Made by a program: the position numbers and the translations under genes
Notes under the pieces: generated by a model
The model's input: only the letters and a program-made list of their open reading frames with translations
Told to the model about the DNA's origin: nothing
The model's database searches: none
Shown: positions 35,572 through 44,210 of the stretch, piece after piece
Numbering within the stretch: the first letter of the stretch is position 1
How the letters are laid out: each line of letters starts with the position of its first letter
NCBI GenBank assembly: GCA_045119035.1
Contig: JBGVCU010000057.1
Location: forward strand, 62,001-126,000
Length of the DNA stretch: 64,000 bases
Reading direction: 5' to 3'
Source of the DNA: CAYVQA01 sp045119035
GTDB lineage: Bacteria; Bacillota_I; Bacilli_A; ML615J-28; CAG-313

Positions 35572-35732
35572 TTAATTTTTTTGGATATACAGTATACTGA
35601 CTTTTAAATAATAATTATTAAATATATTATAAAACATATTGTTTAATAAGTAGGAATTTTTCGTCAATAAAAAATACAACATTTTAATAAGAAAAAAATA
35701 CATTATAAAATCTTTTTTTAAAAAAAACAAAA

Positions 35733-35746
35733 AGTAAACGTTTTCC
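35733..35746 (+). promoter_or_regulatory. cre/LacI-like operator
   Basis: AGTAAACGTTTTCC matches the cre consensus except at its first and last base. It lies about 25 bp upstream of the -35, so it may couple the operon to carbon status. Confidence 0.5.
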
Positions 35747-35769
35747 AGTGTAAAATTAAGTTGATAGCG

Positions 35770-35798
35770 TTGAATTATTTTCCAAAATATAGTATAAT
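35770..35798 (+). promoter_or_regulatory. Promoter of the peptide-uptake operon
   Basis: TTGAAT (35770-35775), a 17-bp spacer and TATAAT (35793-35798). It is the only clear promoter seen before the right edge of the window. Confidence 0.75.
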
Positions 35799-35808
35799 AA
35801 AGCTTAAT

Positions 35809-35824
35809 CTGGAAATTTTACCAG
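35809..35824 (+). promoter_or_regulatory. 16-bp inverted repeat, possible operator
   Basis: CTGGAAATTTTACCAG, with CTGG/CCAG arms and two inner A-T pairs, overlaps the predicted early transcribed region. It is unlike the CG-centred LacI sites and would need a different regulator. Confidence 0.45.
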
Positions 35825-35844
35825 TTTTTGTATGGAGGGTATAT

Positions 35845-36966
35845 ATGAAGAAAAATAGCCTATTAAAATTAGCACTTATGTTTATATTATGTTTTACATT
35901 AGTTAGTTGTAAAAATAGCGATGATACACCTAGTGGAAAACTTGTAATATATGATTTAAATGGAGGAATTTTCCAAAATTGTACATTACCAATTAAACAG
36001 TATTATACTCATAGTGAAAATGCTAAGAAAGTAATTGTTGATCCTGAAACTTTAGTTAATGATTTAATTCAAAAATCAGGTTATACTTTAGAAGGATGGT
36101 ATACGGATAGTACATTTACTAATAAGTGGGATTTTAAAAATGACGAATTATTAGTTGATTCTTTAACTCTTTATGCAAAATGGGTAAAGGATATTAAATA
36201 TACTTTTAATGTTTGTTATGTTGATGAAAAGACAAATGAAGTTCATATTTTGAATTCTTATCAAGTTGAAGAAGGAGAAAAATTTGAAGACTATCGTGGA
36301 TATGCTAACAAAAGAGAAGGATATACTGCGTTAAGATTTACTGATGGAAAAGGTAATGATTGGGACTTCGATACTCCTCATCCAGGTGGTGAAAGTGATT
36401 TAGCTATTAATGTATTTGTTGAATACATTGAAGGTGAATTTGCTATTGTTTCAACTAAAAAAGAATTCATTACAGCTGTTAATAAAAAAGAAAATATTTA
36501 TTTATTAAATGATATTGATTTAGAAAATGAAGAAATTGATTTTGGAGATTTTACTGATCAAATCTTTAGTGGTAATAATTATACAGTAAGTAATTTTAAA
36601 GTTATTAAAAACATTTCTTTCCCTCAACACTTATCAAAAGATCATACAGATGAAACAAAAAATAGTGTTTATGCAAGTTTATTTGGAAACATTGAAAATA
36701 CAGTTATTAAAGATGTTACATTTGAAAATGTTGTATTTGAACTTAGTGTAACTCCAGCAAGAACATATCGTATTTATCTTGCTCCACTTACAACATCAGC
36801 TAAGAATTCTACAATCTCAAATGTATCAATTAATGTAACTTATGAATATGTTACTTTACCAAATGGATTTGATACAAACACAAATTTAATTGTTACAAAC
36901 GATAATTATATCGTTACTAACGAAAATTCAAATTTTGAAAATGTAAGTATTAACAAAGGAGAATAA
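35845..36966 (+). CDS. Lipoprotein with InlB-type repeats
   Basis: A 373-residue lipoprotein. ATG 35845 follows GGAGGG and begins a signal peptide with lipobox LVSC. Residues about 30-120 form an InlB B-repeat/Flg_new-like unit (IYDLNGGIF ... GYTLEGWYTDSTFTNKWDF ... LTLYAKW). A second, degenerate unit reads YQVEEGEKFEDYRGYANKREGY. The C-terminal part (about 210-373) looks like a right-handed beta-helix (FSGNNYTVSNFKVIK, NTVIKDVTFENVVFELS, NSTISNVSINVTY). It is the first gene of the operon and lies 3 bases before the binding-protein gene. A role in surface attachment or substrate capture is plausible; nothing shows an enzyme. Confidence 0.8.
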   Translation: MKKNSLLKLALMFILCFTLVSCKNSDDTPSGKLVIYDLNGGIFQNCTLPIKQYYTHSENAKKVIVDPETLVNDLIQKSGYTLEGWYTDSTFTNKWDFKNDELLVDSLTLYAKWVKDIKYTFNVCYVDEKTNEVHILNSYQVEEGEKFEDYRGYANKREGYTALRFTDGKGNDWDFDTPHPGGESDLAINVFVEYIEGEFAIVSTKKEFITAVNKKENIYLLNDIDLENEEIDFGDFTDQIFSGNNYTVSNFKVIKNISFPQHLSKDHTDETKNSVYASLFGNIENTVIKDVTFENVVFELSVTPARTYRIYLAPLTTSAKNSTISNVSINVTYEYVTLPNGFDTNTNLIVTNDNYIVTNENSNFENVSINKGE

Positions 36967-36969
36967 AAC

Positions 36970-39606
36970 ATGAAAAAAGGTTTAATTAAAAAACTAGTTA
37001 TTGTTGGTGTTGCTGTAGTAGTTTTAGCTGTAGCATTAATCTTTATTTTAAAACCTAAAGATGAACAACAATATTTTGACAATGAAAATGATGCTTTAGT
37101 ATTTTCTACTTTAGAAGTAGATAAAGTTTTTAATCCATTCTTTTCAACATCTGCAACTGACTCAAATGTAGTTGGTATGACACAAATCGGAATGTTAGGA
37201 AATGATAAAGATGGACTTTGGACTTATGGTGATGATGAAGCCGTTGTTACAAAAGATTTAGAAATTAGATATAACAAAAATAATTTAGATGAAATTGAAA
37301 CTACAACATACTATTTTGTACTTAAAAATAATATCCAATTCTCTAATGGATCTTATCTATCTATGAAAGATGTATTATTTAATCTATATGTTTATTTAGA
37401 TATCGCTTATACTGGTTCTAGTACAATTTATTCTACAGATATCGTTGGTTTAAAAGAATATCGTACACAATCAGCAAGTGAAAAAGAACAAGATGCATTT
37501 AGAAAAAAATATGAAAATGAAGCAAACTCAAGAATTGCTGCATTAATTGATGCAAAAGATATTCTTTACTCTGAATATGAAGATTTTACAAAAGATACTT
37601 TCTTACCAGCTTTAGAAAACTTTGCATTATTAGAATCAGATAATGGAAATGATTATTATCAAAATGTTGTTAAAGATTATAAAAAAGCATTAGAGTTCTT
37701 TAGACAAGAATTAGAATCTGATTATAGCAACTCACTAAATTCATTTGAAGATGTTTCATTTGAAACTGAATCAGGTGAAGTTGTTAAACCTTTTAAATCA
37801 GATGTAGAAGTTTTCTTATATAATGAAGGATGCTATAAATGGGATAAGAAAACAGGTACTGGTACTTGGTCAATCTTACCTTATGCAGCTGATGGTAGTC
37901 TACTAACAAAAGAACAAGCTATTGATACTATTTTTGCATATAAAATTCCTGATGCAATTGATGAAGTAGTATCATATTGGGCTACATCACAAACTTTATT
38001 TGATTACTTAGTAAATGAAGCAATTGAAGCAGATTTATCTGGATCAGAATTAAAATTCCCTAATATCTCTGGTATCAGATTTGCAAATAAAGATGAAGCA
38101 TGTACAGTAAATGGTGTAACATATCCAAAAGCTGAATACGATGAAAACGGAAATGTTAAATCTGATAGTCATGAAGTATTAAGTATTACAATTAATAAAG
38201 TTGACCCTAAAGCAATTTGGAACTTTGCATTTACTGTTGCTCCAATGTATTATTATTCAAATGAAGAACAAATAGCTTTATTTGATTATGAAACACATTT
38301 TGGTGTTGAATATGCATCTCAAACTTTTATGAATGAAGTTGTTAAAGATCCAGAAAAAATTGGTGTTCCAGTTGGTGCTGGTGCTTATGCTGCAAGTAAA
38401 TCATCAGGAGGTATTTCTGATATTGAAGCAGGAGACTTCTATAGCTTAGGTGTTATTTACTTTGAAAGAAATCCATACTTTGTAATGGGACCTGCTCAAA
38501 TTAAAAAAGTTAGATTCCAAGTAGTTCCATCTAACCAAATGTTAAACTCATTATATACAAATAAAGTTGATTTTATTGAACCAAATGCTAAACCTGAAAC
38601 AATTAAAGAATTAAATGATAAAGCAGAAGACGGAATTGGTAATAAATCAATTAGAACATCTGGTTACGGATATATCGGAATTAATGCTGGTAAAGTACCT
38701 ACAATGCAAGTTCGTCAAGCAATTATGCATTCTATTAATACTCAACTTTGTGTTGACTATTATCAAACAACTGCATCAGCAATTCATCGTCCAATGTCAC
38801 TTTCAAGCTGGGCTTATCCTACAGGATGTACACCATACTATCCATTTATTGGTGGAAAAATTCCAAGTGACTTATCTAATGTAAACCCTGCTTATCGTGA
38901 ATTTGTACTTGAAAAAGGTAAATCAGCTGGTGAAACATTTACTCTAGAAGAACAACAAGAATTCATTGTTGGTTTAGTTACTGGTGCTGGTTATACTCTT
39001 AATAATGAAGGTATTTATAATAAAACTATTCAAGGTAATACATATACACTTGAATATACATTTACAATTGCTGGTGCTGAAACAGATCACCCAGCATGGA
39101 CAGCAATGCTAGCTGCTTCAACTTTATTAAATAAATGTGGATTTAAAATCCGTGTTGCAACAGATGCAAATGCATTAAGTAAATTATCATCTGGAGCATT
39201 AGAAGTTTGGGCTGCTGCATGGGGTTCAACAATTGATCCAGATATGTATCAAGTATATCATATGGATTCTCAAGCTACTTCAACTCTAAACTGGGGTTAT
39301 AAACAAATTAAACGTTATTCAGATGGAATGTATAAAACTGAATACAAATTAGTTGAAGAGTTATCAGAATTAATCGACCAAGCAAGAGAAACTAACGATA
39401 AAGATCGTCGTGCTGAAATTTACGCTGATGCTCTTGATATCGTAATGCAACTTGCTATCGAACTTCCTACATATCAAAGAAATGACTTATTTGCTTATAA
39501 TACAAACAAAATTGACGTAAATACATTTACTTCTGAAGCTGATCTTTCTCCTTTTAAAGGATTAACAAGCGATCTTCATGAAGTATCATTAAACGAAGAA
39601 AAATAA
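36970..39606 (+). CDS. Oversized oligopeptide-binding protein (SBP family 5)
   Basis: An 878-residue peptide-binding protein, roughly 300 residues longer than typical OppA. It has an N-terminal membrane helix (about 8-27) and no lipobox Cys, unlike usual Gram-positive OppA lipoproteins. SBP_bac_5 features flank an insertion: ALVFSTLEVDKVFNPFF and SNGSYLSMKDVLFNLYVYLD before it, and RNPYFVMGPAQIKKVRFQVV, LYTNKVDFIEPNAKPETIKE and YIGINAGKVPTMQVRQAIMH after it. The insertion (about 165-410) is rich in charged helices (KEQDAFRKKYENEANSRIAAL). The gene is followed by oppB, oppC, oppD and oppF, so it is the receptor of this importer. AAGGAG precedes the start. Confidence 0.87.
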   Translation: MKKGLIKKLVIVGVAVVVLAVALIFILKPKDEQQYFDNENDALVFSTLEVDKVFNPFFSTSATDSNVVGMTQIGMLGNDKDGLWTYGDDEAVVTKDLEIRYNKNNLDEIETTTYYFVLKNNIQFSNGSYLSMKDVLFNLYVYLDIAYTGSSTIYSTDIVGLKEYRTQSASEKEQDAFRKKYENEANSRIAALIDAKDILYSEYEDFTKDTFLPALENFALLESDNGNDYYQNVVKDYKKALEFFRQELESDYSNSLNSFEDVSFETESGEVVKPFKSDVEVFLYNEGCYKWDKKTGTGTWSILPYAADGSLLTKEQAIDTIFAYKIPDAIDEVVSYWATSQTLFDYLVNEAIEADLSGSELKFPNISGIRFANKDEACTVNGVTYPKAEYDENGNVKSDSHEVLSITINKVDPKAIWNFAFTVAPMYYYSNEEQIALFDYETHFGVEYASQTFMNEVVKDPEKIGVPVGAGAYAASKSSGGISDIEAGDFYSLGVIYFERNPYFVMGPAQIKKVRFQVVPSNQMLNSLYTNKVDFIEPNAKPETIKELNDKAEDGIGNKSIRTSGYGYIGINAGKVPTMQVRQAIMHSINTQLCVDYYQTTASAIHRPMSLSSWAYPTGCTPYYPFIGGKIPSDLSNVNPAYREFVLEKGKSAGETFTLEEQQEFIVGLVTGAGYTLNNEGIYNKTIQGNTYTLEYTFTIAGAETDHPAWTAMLAASTLLNKCGFKIRVATDANALSKLSSGALEVWAAAWGSTIDPDMYQVYHMDSQATSTLNWGYKQIKRYSDGMYKTEYKLVEELSELIDQARETNDKDRRAEIYADALDIVMQLAIELPTYQRNDLFAYNTNKIDVNTFTSEADLSPFKGLTSDLHEVSLNEEK

Positions 39607-39607
39607 T

Positions 39608-39660
39608 TTTGAAAATAAATCTAATCTCCTTATGATTTATTTTCAAACATAAGGAGATTA
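39608..39660 (+). promoter_or_regulatory. RNA element able to sequester the oppB ribosome binding site
   Basis: Stem 1 is a perfect 14-bp hairpin (39608-39621 with 39634-39647). Its 12-nt loop (39622-39633) is perfectly complementary to 39649-39660, which contains the AAGGAG of oppB. The two helices share no bases but have no linkers, so they should be mutually exclusive or form a strained pseudoknot. This suggests translational control of the permease part relative to the binding protein. Confidence 0.75.
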
Positions 39661-39663
39661 ATT

Positions 39664-40671
39664 ATGTTTAAATATATTGTTAAACGTCTAGCAATTTCAA
39701 TTATAATTTTATTAGGGGTTTCAGTTATTATCTATTCAATGGTAAGACTAATGCCTAATGACTATGTTGATACAAAATATGCTAGCCAATTACAAAGTGG
39801 TGCTATTACTTTAGATGATATTGCTCACTTTAAATCACTATATGGAATTGGTGATAATAGTTTTAAAGGGATTGTTGGTGGATATTTTAAATGGATAGGA
39901 AATCTTGCTCAAGGTGACTTAGGGAATTCATTTAAATATGAAAAACCTGTTGGACAAGTAATTAGTGAAAATATGTGGATATCATTTGCTATAGCAGTAG
40001 TTGCTACAGTATTACAGTTTGTAATTTCTGTTCCTCTTGGAATTAGTAGTGCTACTCATCAATATTCAATTAGAGATTACGCAGTTACATTTTTCACAAT
40101 GATTGGTATTTCCCTTCCAACTTATTTCTTTGCTGCAATAGTTGTTAAGATATTTGCAGTAGATTTAGAAATATTCCCACCTAGTGGACTTTTAAGTGCC
40201 ACAGCAAATTATCCAGATGGATTCGCTGGAGAAATGCAAAAATTATTAGATATTGCTCATCACTTATTCTTACCTATCTTAGTAAGTGTCTTACTTTCAA
40301 TTGGTGGATTAATGAGATATACAAGAACAAATATGTTAGAAGTTTTAAATGCAGATTATATTCGTACAGCAAGAGCTAAAGGTTTATCTGAAAAAACTGT
40401 TATTTATAAACATGCATTTAGAAATACAATGATACCACTTGTTACAATGCTTGCAGGTATTTTACCGTCTTTATTTGGAGGTATGATGATTACTGAACAA
40501 GTATTTGGTATTGATGGTATTGGACGTTTAGCTTATCAAGCTTTACGTGAAGGTGATATTCCATTTGTTATGGGATACAACATGTTCCTTGCGGTTCTTA
40601 CTGTAATTGGTACATTACTTTCAGATATAATGTATTCAGTTGTAGACCCTAGAGTTAAATTAGGAAAGTAG
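39664..40671 (+). CDS. oppB: Oligopeptide ABC transporter permease OppB
   Basis: A 335-residue inner-membrane permease with the OppB start pattern MFKYIVKRLAISIIILLGVS, six membrane segments and the cytoplasmic coupling loop NADYIRTARAKGLSEKTVIYK. It ends in the typical DIMYSVVDPRVKLGK. Translation starts behind AAGGAG, which is part of the RNA element described at 39608. It pairs with OppC, whose ribosome binding site overlaps its stop codon. Confidence 0.95.
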   Translation: MFKYIVKRLAISIIILLGVSVIIYSMVRLMPNDYVDTKYASQLQSGAITLDDIAHFKSLYGIGDNSFKGIVGGYFKWIGNLAQGDLGNSFKYEKPVGQVISENMWISFAIAVVATVLQFVISVPLGISSATHQYSIRDYAVTFFTMIGISLPTYFFAAIVVKIFAVDLEIFPPSGLLSATANYPDGFAGEMQKLLDIAHHLFLPILVSVLLSIGGLMRYTRTNMLEVLNADYIRTARAKGLSEKTVIYKHAFRNTMIPLVTMLAGILPSLFGGMMITEQVFGIDGIGRLAYQALREGDIPFVMGYNMFLAVLTVIGTLLSDIMYSVVDPRVKLGK

Positions 40672-40680
40672 GTGAATGGA

Positions 40681-41733
40681 ATGAATAATTTAGAAAATAA
40701 ACCTACAAATAATGAAGATTTAGTAGAAGATGTTAATGTAGTTGAAGAAAAAGAAACATTTAAAGAAATGAGTCCAGCAAGATTAATTTTAAGAAGATTC
40801 TTTAGATCTAAATTATCTTTTGTTGGATTAATTATGTTAGTTTTCTTATTCTTATTCTCTTTCTTAGGACCTGTTGTTTATCAAAAATGGGGTGAAACTA
40901 CACAAGATGAAACACCTGTAGTTAAACAAATTCCACTTGATTATACAGTTTATGATGATGATGGAAATGAAATTAAAATTACCCAAATCCTAGAACATGG
41001 TTCATTACTAAATACTCTTGCTAGTCCTAGTAAAGATCATTTACTTGGAACTGACTCAGATGGGTATGATTTATTTGTTCGTTTAATGTACGGAGGAAGA
41101 ATTTCTCTTACAATTGGATTTATTGTAGTAATTCTTGAAACAATTATTGGAATTATTTTAGGTGGACTTGCCGGGTATTTTGGTGGTTGGGTAGACCAAA
41201 TAATAATGCGTATAGTTGATATATTTAACTGTATTCCAACACTACCAATATTACTTATAGCTTCTGCTTTAATTGATTCATGGCATTTAGATCCTGAACA
41301 AAACTTATATATCTTGATGGTAATAATAACAATATTTAGTTGGAGTGGTATAGCACGTCTTGTAAGAGGACAAATTTTATCACTTCGAGAACAAGAATAT
41401 ATCGTTGCAACTGAAGTAATGGGACTTCCAACATGGCGTAGAATTTTTGTTCATTTAATTCCTAACGTAATGCCACAATTAATTGTATCAATGACATTAG
41501 GTTTAGGTAGCGTAATTTTATATGAATCTACATTAAGTTTCTTAGGACTTGGAGTTCAACCTCCTAAAGCTGCTTGGGGAACAATGATAGCTGCATCAAA
41601 CAATCCAGAAATCCTTAAATACCATATGAATTTATGGCTTCCTGCTGGTATCTTAATCGTTATTGCTGTATTAGGATTTAACTTTGTAGGAGACGGTTTA
41701 AGAGATGCAATGGATCCAAAAGCAAAGAAATAG
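40681..41733 (+). CDS. oppC: Oligopeptide ABC transporter permease OppC
   Basis: A 350-residue permease. ATG 40681 is preferred over GTG 40672 because AGGTG at 40670 is correctly spaced from it. An acidic N-terminal tail (about 40 residues) precedes the OppC_N segment SPARLILRRFFRSKLSFVGL. An extracellular loop of about 60 residues follows the first helix, then LLGTDSDGYDLFVRLMYGGR and the coupling loop REQEYIVATEVMGLPTWRRI. The ending DGLRDAMDPKAKK is canonical. It is partner of OppB. Confidence 0.95.
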   Translation: MNNLENKPTNNEDLVEDVNVVEEKETFKEMSPARLILRRFFRSKLSFVGLIMLVFLFLFSFLGPVVYQKWGETTQDETPVVKQIPLDYTVYDDDGNEIKITQILEHGSLLNTLASPSKDHLLGTDSDGYDLFVRLMYGGRISLTIGFIVVILETIIGIILGGLAGYFGGWVDQIIMRIVDIFNCIPTLPILLIASALIDSWHLDPEQNLYILMVIITIFSWSGIARLVRGQILSLREQEYIVATEVMGLPTWRRIFVHLIPNVMPQLIVSMTLGLGSVILYESTLSFLGLGVQPPKAAWGTMIAASNNPEILKYHMNLWLPAGILIVIAVLGFNFVGDGLRDAMDPKAKK

Positions 41734-41742
41734 GTGATTAAA

Positions 41743-42906
41743 ATGGCAAATAAAAATTCACACTATATAACTGCAAAAGAATCAAGAGCTATAATCAAAT
41801 ACAACATTAAACAAATGAAATATTATGAAGCTCTAAAGAAAAGAAAAATAGATCCTAGTGAATATACAGTTAAAATGAAAGATGAAAATAATTTAATTGA
41901 AATTGATAATTTAAAAACTGTATTCTTCACTGATAATGGTACTGTAATGAGTGTTAATGGTGTATCATTTGATATACCTAAAAATAAAATAATTGGAGTT
42001 GTTGGGGAATCTGGTTGTGGTAAATCAGTAACTTCACTTTCGATTATGCAACTTGTCCAAGCTCCTCAAGGTCAAGTGATTGACGGAGAAATCAGATTTA
42101 ATACATCAAAGCTTGGATACGATGAAAACAATAATAAACTTGGATATAATATTGCGAAAATGCCAACAGAAGATATGTTTAATATTCGTGGTAAAGATAT
42201 TACAATGATATTCCAAGAACCAATGACAAGCTTAAATCCAGTATTTACTATTGGATATCAATTAGATGAAGTTTCTTTTGTACATAATCCTGGTATTACA
42301 AAAGAAGATGCAAAAAAACATAGCATTGAAATGTTAAATAAAGTTGGTATTTCAATGCCTGATCATGTATATAATTCATATCCTCATGAATTATCAGGTG
42401 GTATGAGACAAAGAGTTATGATAGCAATGGCACTTGCGGGAGATACAAAATTAATCATTGCTGATGAACCAACTACTGCACTTGATGTTACTATTCAAGC
42501 TCAAATATTAGAACTATTAAAAGAAATTCAAAGAAAAGAACAATGTTCAATAATGCTTATAACACATGACTTAGGTGTTATAGCTGAAATGGCAGATTAT
42601 GTTGTTGTAATGTATGCTGGGAAAGTAATTGAAAAAGGAACTGCTCAAGAAATTTTCCATAATCCACTTCACCCATATACAATTGGTTTACAAAAGAGTA
42701 AACCGCTTATTACATCAAATTCAAATGAACCTTTATATTCAATTCCTGGTCAAGTTCCTAATCCAATTAACTTACCTGATAATTGCTACTTTAAAGGTAG
42801 ATGCACAAAATGCATTAATAAATGTAATGGAAAATATCCAAAAGAAATTAAGGTATCTGATACTCACTATGTATCTTGTTACTTATATGATGAAAGCGAG
42901 GAATAG
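41743..42906 (+). CDS. oppD: Oligopeptide ABC transporter ATPase OppD
   Basis: A 387-residue ATPase starting at ATG 41743 (AGGTG upstream; GTG 41734 is too close to the upstream stop). An unusual basic N-terminal extension of about 45 residues precedes the ABC domain. Walker A is GESGCGKS, the Q-loop region IFQEPMTSLNPVF, the signature LSGGMRQRV and Walker B IIADEPTTALD. The C-terminal OppD/F domain contains five clustered Cys (YFKGRCTKCINKCNGKYP and VSCYL), a pattern reported to bind an iron-sulfur cluster in some DppD proteins. Confidence 0.95.
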   Translation: MANKNSHYITAKESRAIIKYNIKQMKYYEALKKRKIDPSEYTVKMKDENNLIEIDNLKTVFFTDNGTVMSVNGVSFDIPKNKIIGVVGESGCGKSVTSLSIMQLVQAPQGQVIDGEIRFNTSKLGYDENNNKLGYNIAKMPTEDMFNIRGKDITMIFQEPMTSLNPVFTIGYQLDEVSFVHNPGITKEDAKKHSIEMLNKVGISMPDHVYNSYPHELSGGMRQRVMIAMALAGDTKLIIADEPTTALDVTIQAQILELLKEIQRKEQCSIMLITHDLGVIAEMADYVVVMYAGKVIEKGTAQEIFHNPLHPYTIGLQKSKPLITSNSNEPLYSIPGQVPNPINLPDNCYFKGRCTKCINKCNGKYPKEIKVSDTHYVSCYLYDESEE

Positions 42907-42912
42907 TTACAT

Positions 42913-43986
42913 ATGAATAAAGAAACTACTATCGCTAAAAATAATGATATTATCTTAGAAGTTAATAATATAAAAAAATATTTCCCAATTGAAAAAGACT
43001 TCTTTGGGAAACCTATTAGATTTTTAAAAGCTGTAGATAATGTAAGTTTTAAATTAAAAAGAGGTACTACAATCGGTGTTGTTGGTGAATCTGGTTGTGG
43101 GAAAACTACTTTAGGTAGAACAATTTTAAAATTATATGAATCAAATGGTGGAAATATTGTATTTGAAGGAAAAGATATTACTAATATTTCTAAAAAAGAA
43201 ATGCAATCTTTTCGTACTGATATGCAATTAATCTTCCAAGATCCATATTCAAGTTTACCACCAAGAATGACAATTGGAAATATTATATCTGAAGCTGTAA
43301 AAGTTCATAATATTGTTCCAAAAGAACAAGTTACTGAATATGTTTTAGATATAATGAAAAAATGTGGATTACAACCACATTATTATGATCGTTATCCTCA
43401 TGAATTCTCTGGAGGACAACGTCAAAGAATTTGTATTGCTAGAGCACTTGCGGTTAAACCAAAATTAGTTATTTGTGATGAACCAGTCAGTGCACTAGAT
43501 GTTTCAATTCAAGCTCAAATTATTAATTTACTTAAAGAATTACAAATTAAAGATAATTTAACATATATCTTTATTTCTCATGATTTATCTGTTGTTAAAT
43601 ATATTACAGATGAAATAATGGTCATGTATTTAGGAAACGTAATGGAGTATGGAGAAACAGATGAAATATTTGATAATCCACTACATCCATATACAAAAGC
43701 TCTATTCTCTGCTGTTCCTGCACCGGATCCAGATATAAAGATGAATAGAATAATTTTATCAGGTGATATTCCTTCACCAGCAAATCCACCTAAGGGATGT
43801 AAATTCCATACAAGATGCGAAAAATGTATGAATGTATGTAAATTTAAAACTCCAGAATATGTGGAAAATACTCCAAATCATTTTGTTGCTTGTCACTTAT
43901 TTAACAAAGAAGTAATGGACAATTTAAAACAATATGATGAAGAATATGAACAAATAATTTCACAAGGTGCAAAAGAAAATGCGTAA
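42913..43986 (+). CDS. oppF: Oligopeptide ABC transporter ATPase OppF
   Basis: A 357-residue ATPase, partner of OppD. It has Walker A GESGCGKT, the Q-loop LIFQDPYSSLPPRM (OppF hallmark SSLxPR), the signature FSGGQRQRI and Walker B VICDEPVSALD. A C-terminal Cys cluster (CKFHTRCEKCMNVC ... VACHLF) resembles that of OppD. The last codons overlap the start of the small membrane protein at 43979 by 8 nt. Confidence 0.95.
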   Translation: MNKETTIAKNNDIILEVNNIKKYFPIEKDFFGKPIRFLKAVDNVSFKLKRGTTIGVVGESGCGKTTLGRTILKLYESNGGNIVFEGKDITNISKKEMQSFRTDMQLIFQDPYSSLPPRMTIGNIISEAVKVHNIVPKEQVTEYVLDIMKKCGLQPHYYDRYPHEFSGGQRQRICIARALAVKPKLVICDEPVSALDVSIQAQIINLLKELQIKDNLTYIFISHDLSVVKYITDEIMVMYLGNVMEYGETDEIFDNPLHPYTKALFSAVPAPDPDIKMNRIILSGDIPSPANPPKGCKFHTRCEKCMNVCKFKTPEYVENTPNHFVACHLFNKEVMDNLKQYDEEYEQIISQGAKENA

Positions 43987-44194
43987 AAAAGAAAAATATG
44001 TAGATGATGGACATACCATTTATAATATGGATGGTATTGACAAAAGTCGTCCAAGATCAAAAAAAATTTCATTAAGCAATAAAGAGAAAGTAGCACTAAT
44101 AAAAGCATTTTTAATAAAATATATTCCATTATTATTTGGTTTAATTTTATGTTTTACTTTAGCGATGCTATTTATATATTTTTGGCTTAATTAG
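43979..44194 (+). CDS. Small single-pass membrane protein
   Basis: A 71-residue protein starting at ATG 43979 inside the end of oppF, with AAGGTG about 10 bases upstream. A basic N-terminus and a DDGHTIYNMDGI motif are followed by a Lys-rich stretch and one hydrophobic helix (about 44-69) ending WLN at the C-terminus. The DDG-x-TI-x-NM motif recalls small uncharacterised Bacillota membrane proteins. Its position between the ATPase genes and a giant surface protease suggests a helper for one of them. Function unknown. Confidence 0.7.
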   Translation: MRKKEKYVDDGHTIYNMDGIDKSRPRSKKISLSNKEKVALIKAFLIKYIPLLFGLILCFTLAMLFIYFWLN

Positions 44195-44210
44195 TAAAGG
44201 AGATGTCTAG

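Larger units (their letters stand above)
35542..35844 (+). other. 303-bp intergenic region before the peptide-uptake operon
   Basis: It holds the ClC terminator, about 160 bp of very AT-rich sequence with A/T tracts and no recognised element, a cre-like site (35733), a promoter (35770-35798), an inverted repeat (35809) and the ribosome binding site GGAGGG of the gene at 35845. Confidence 0.7.
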
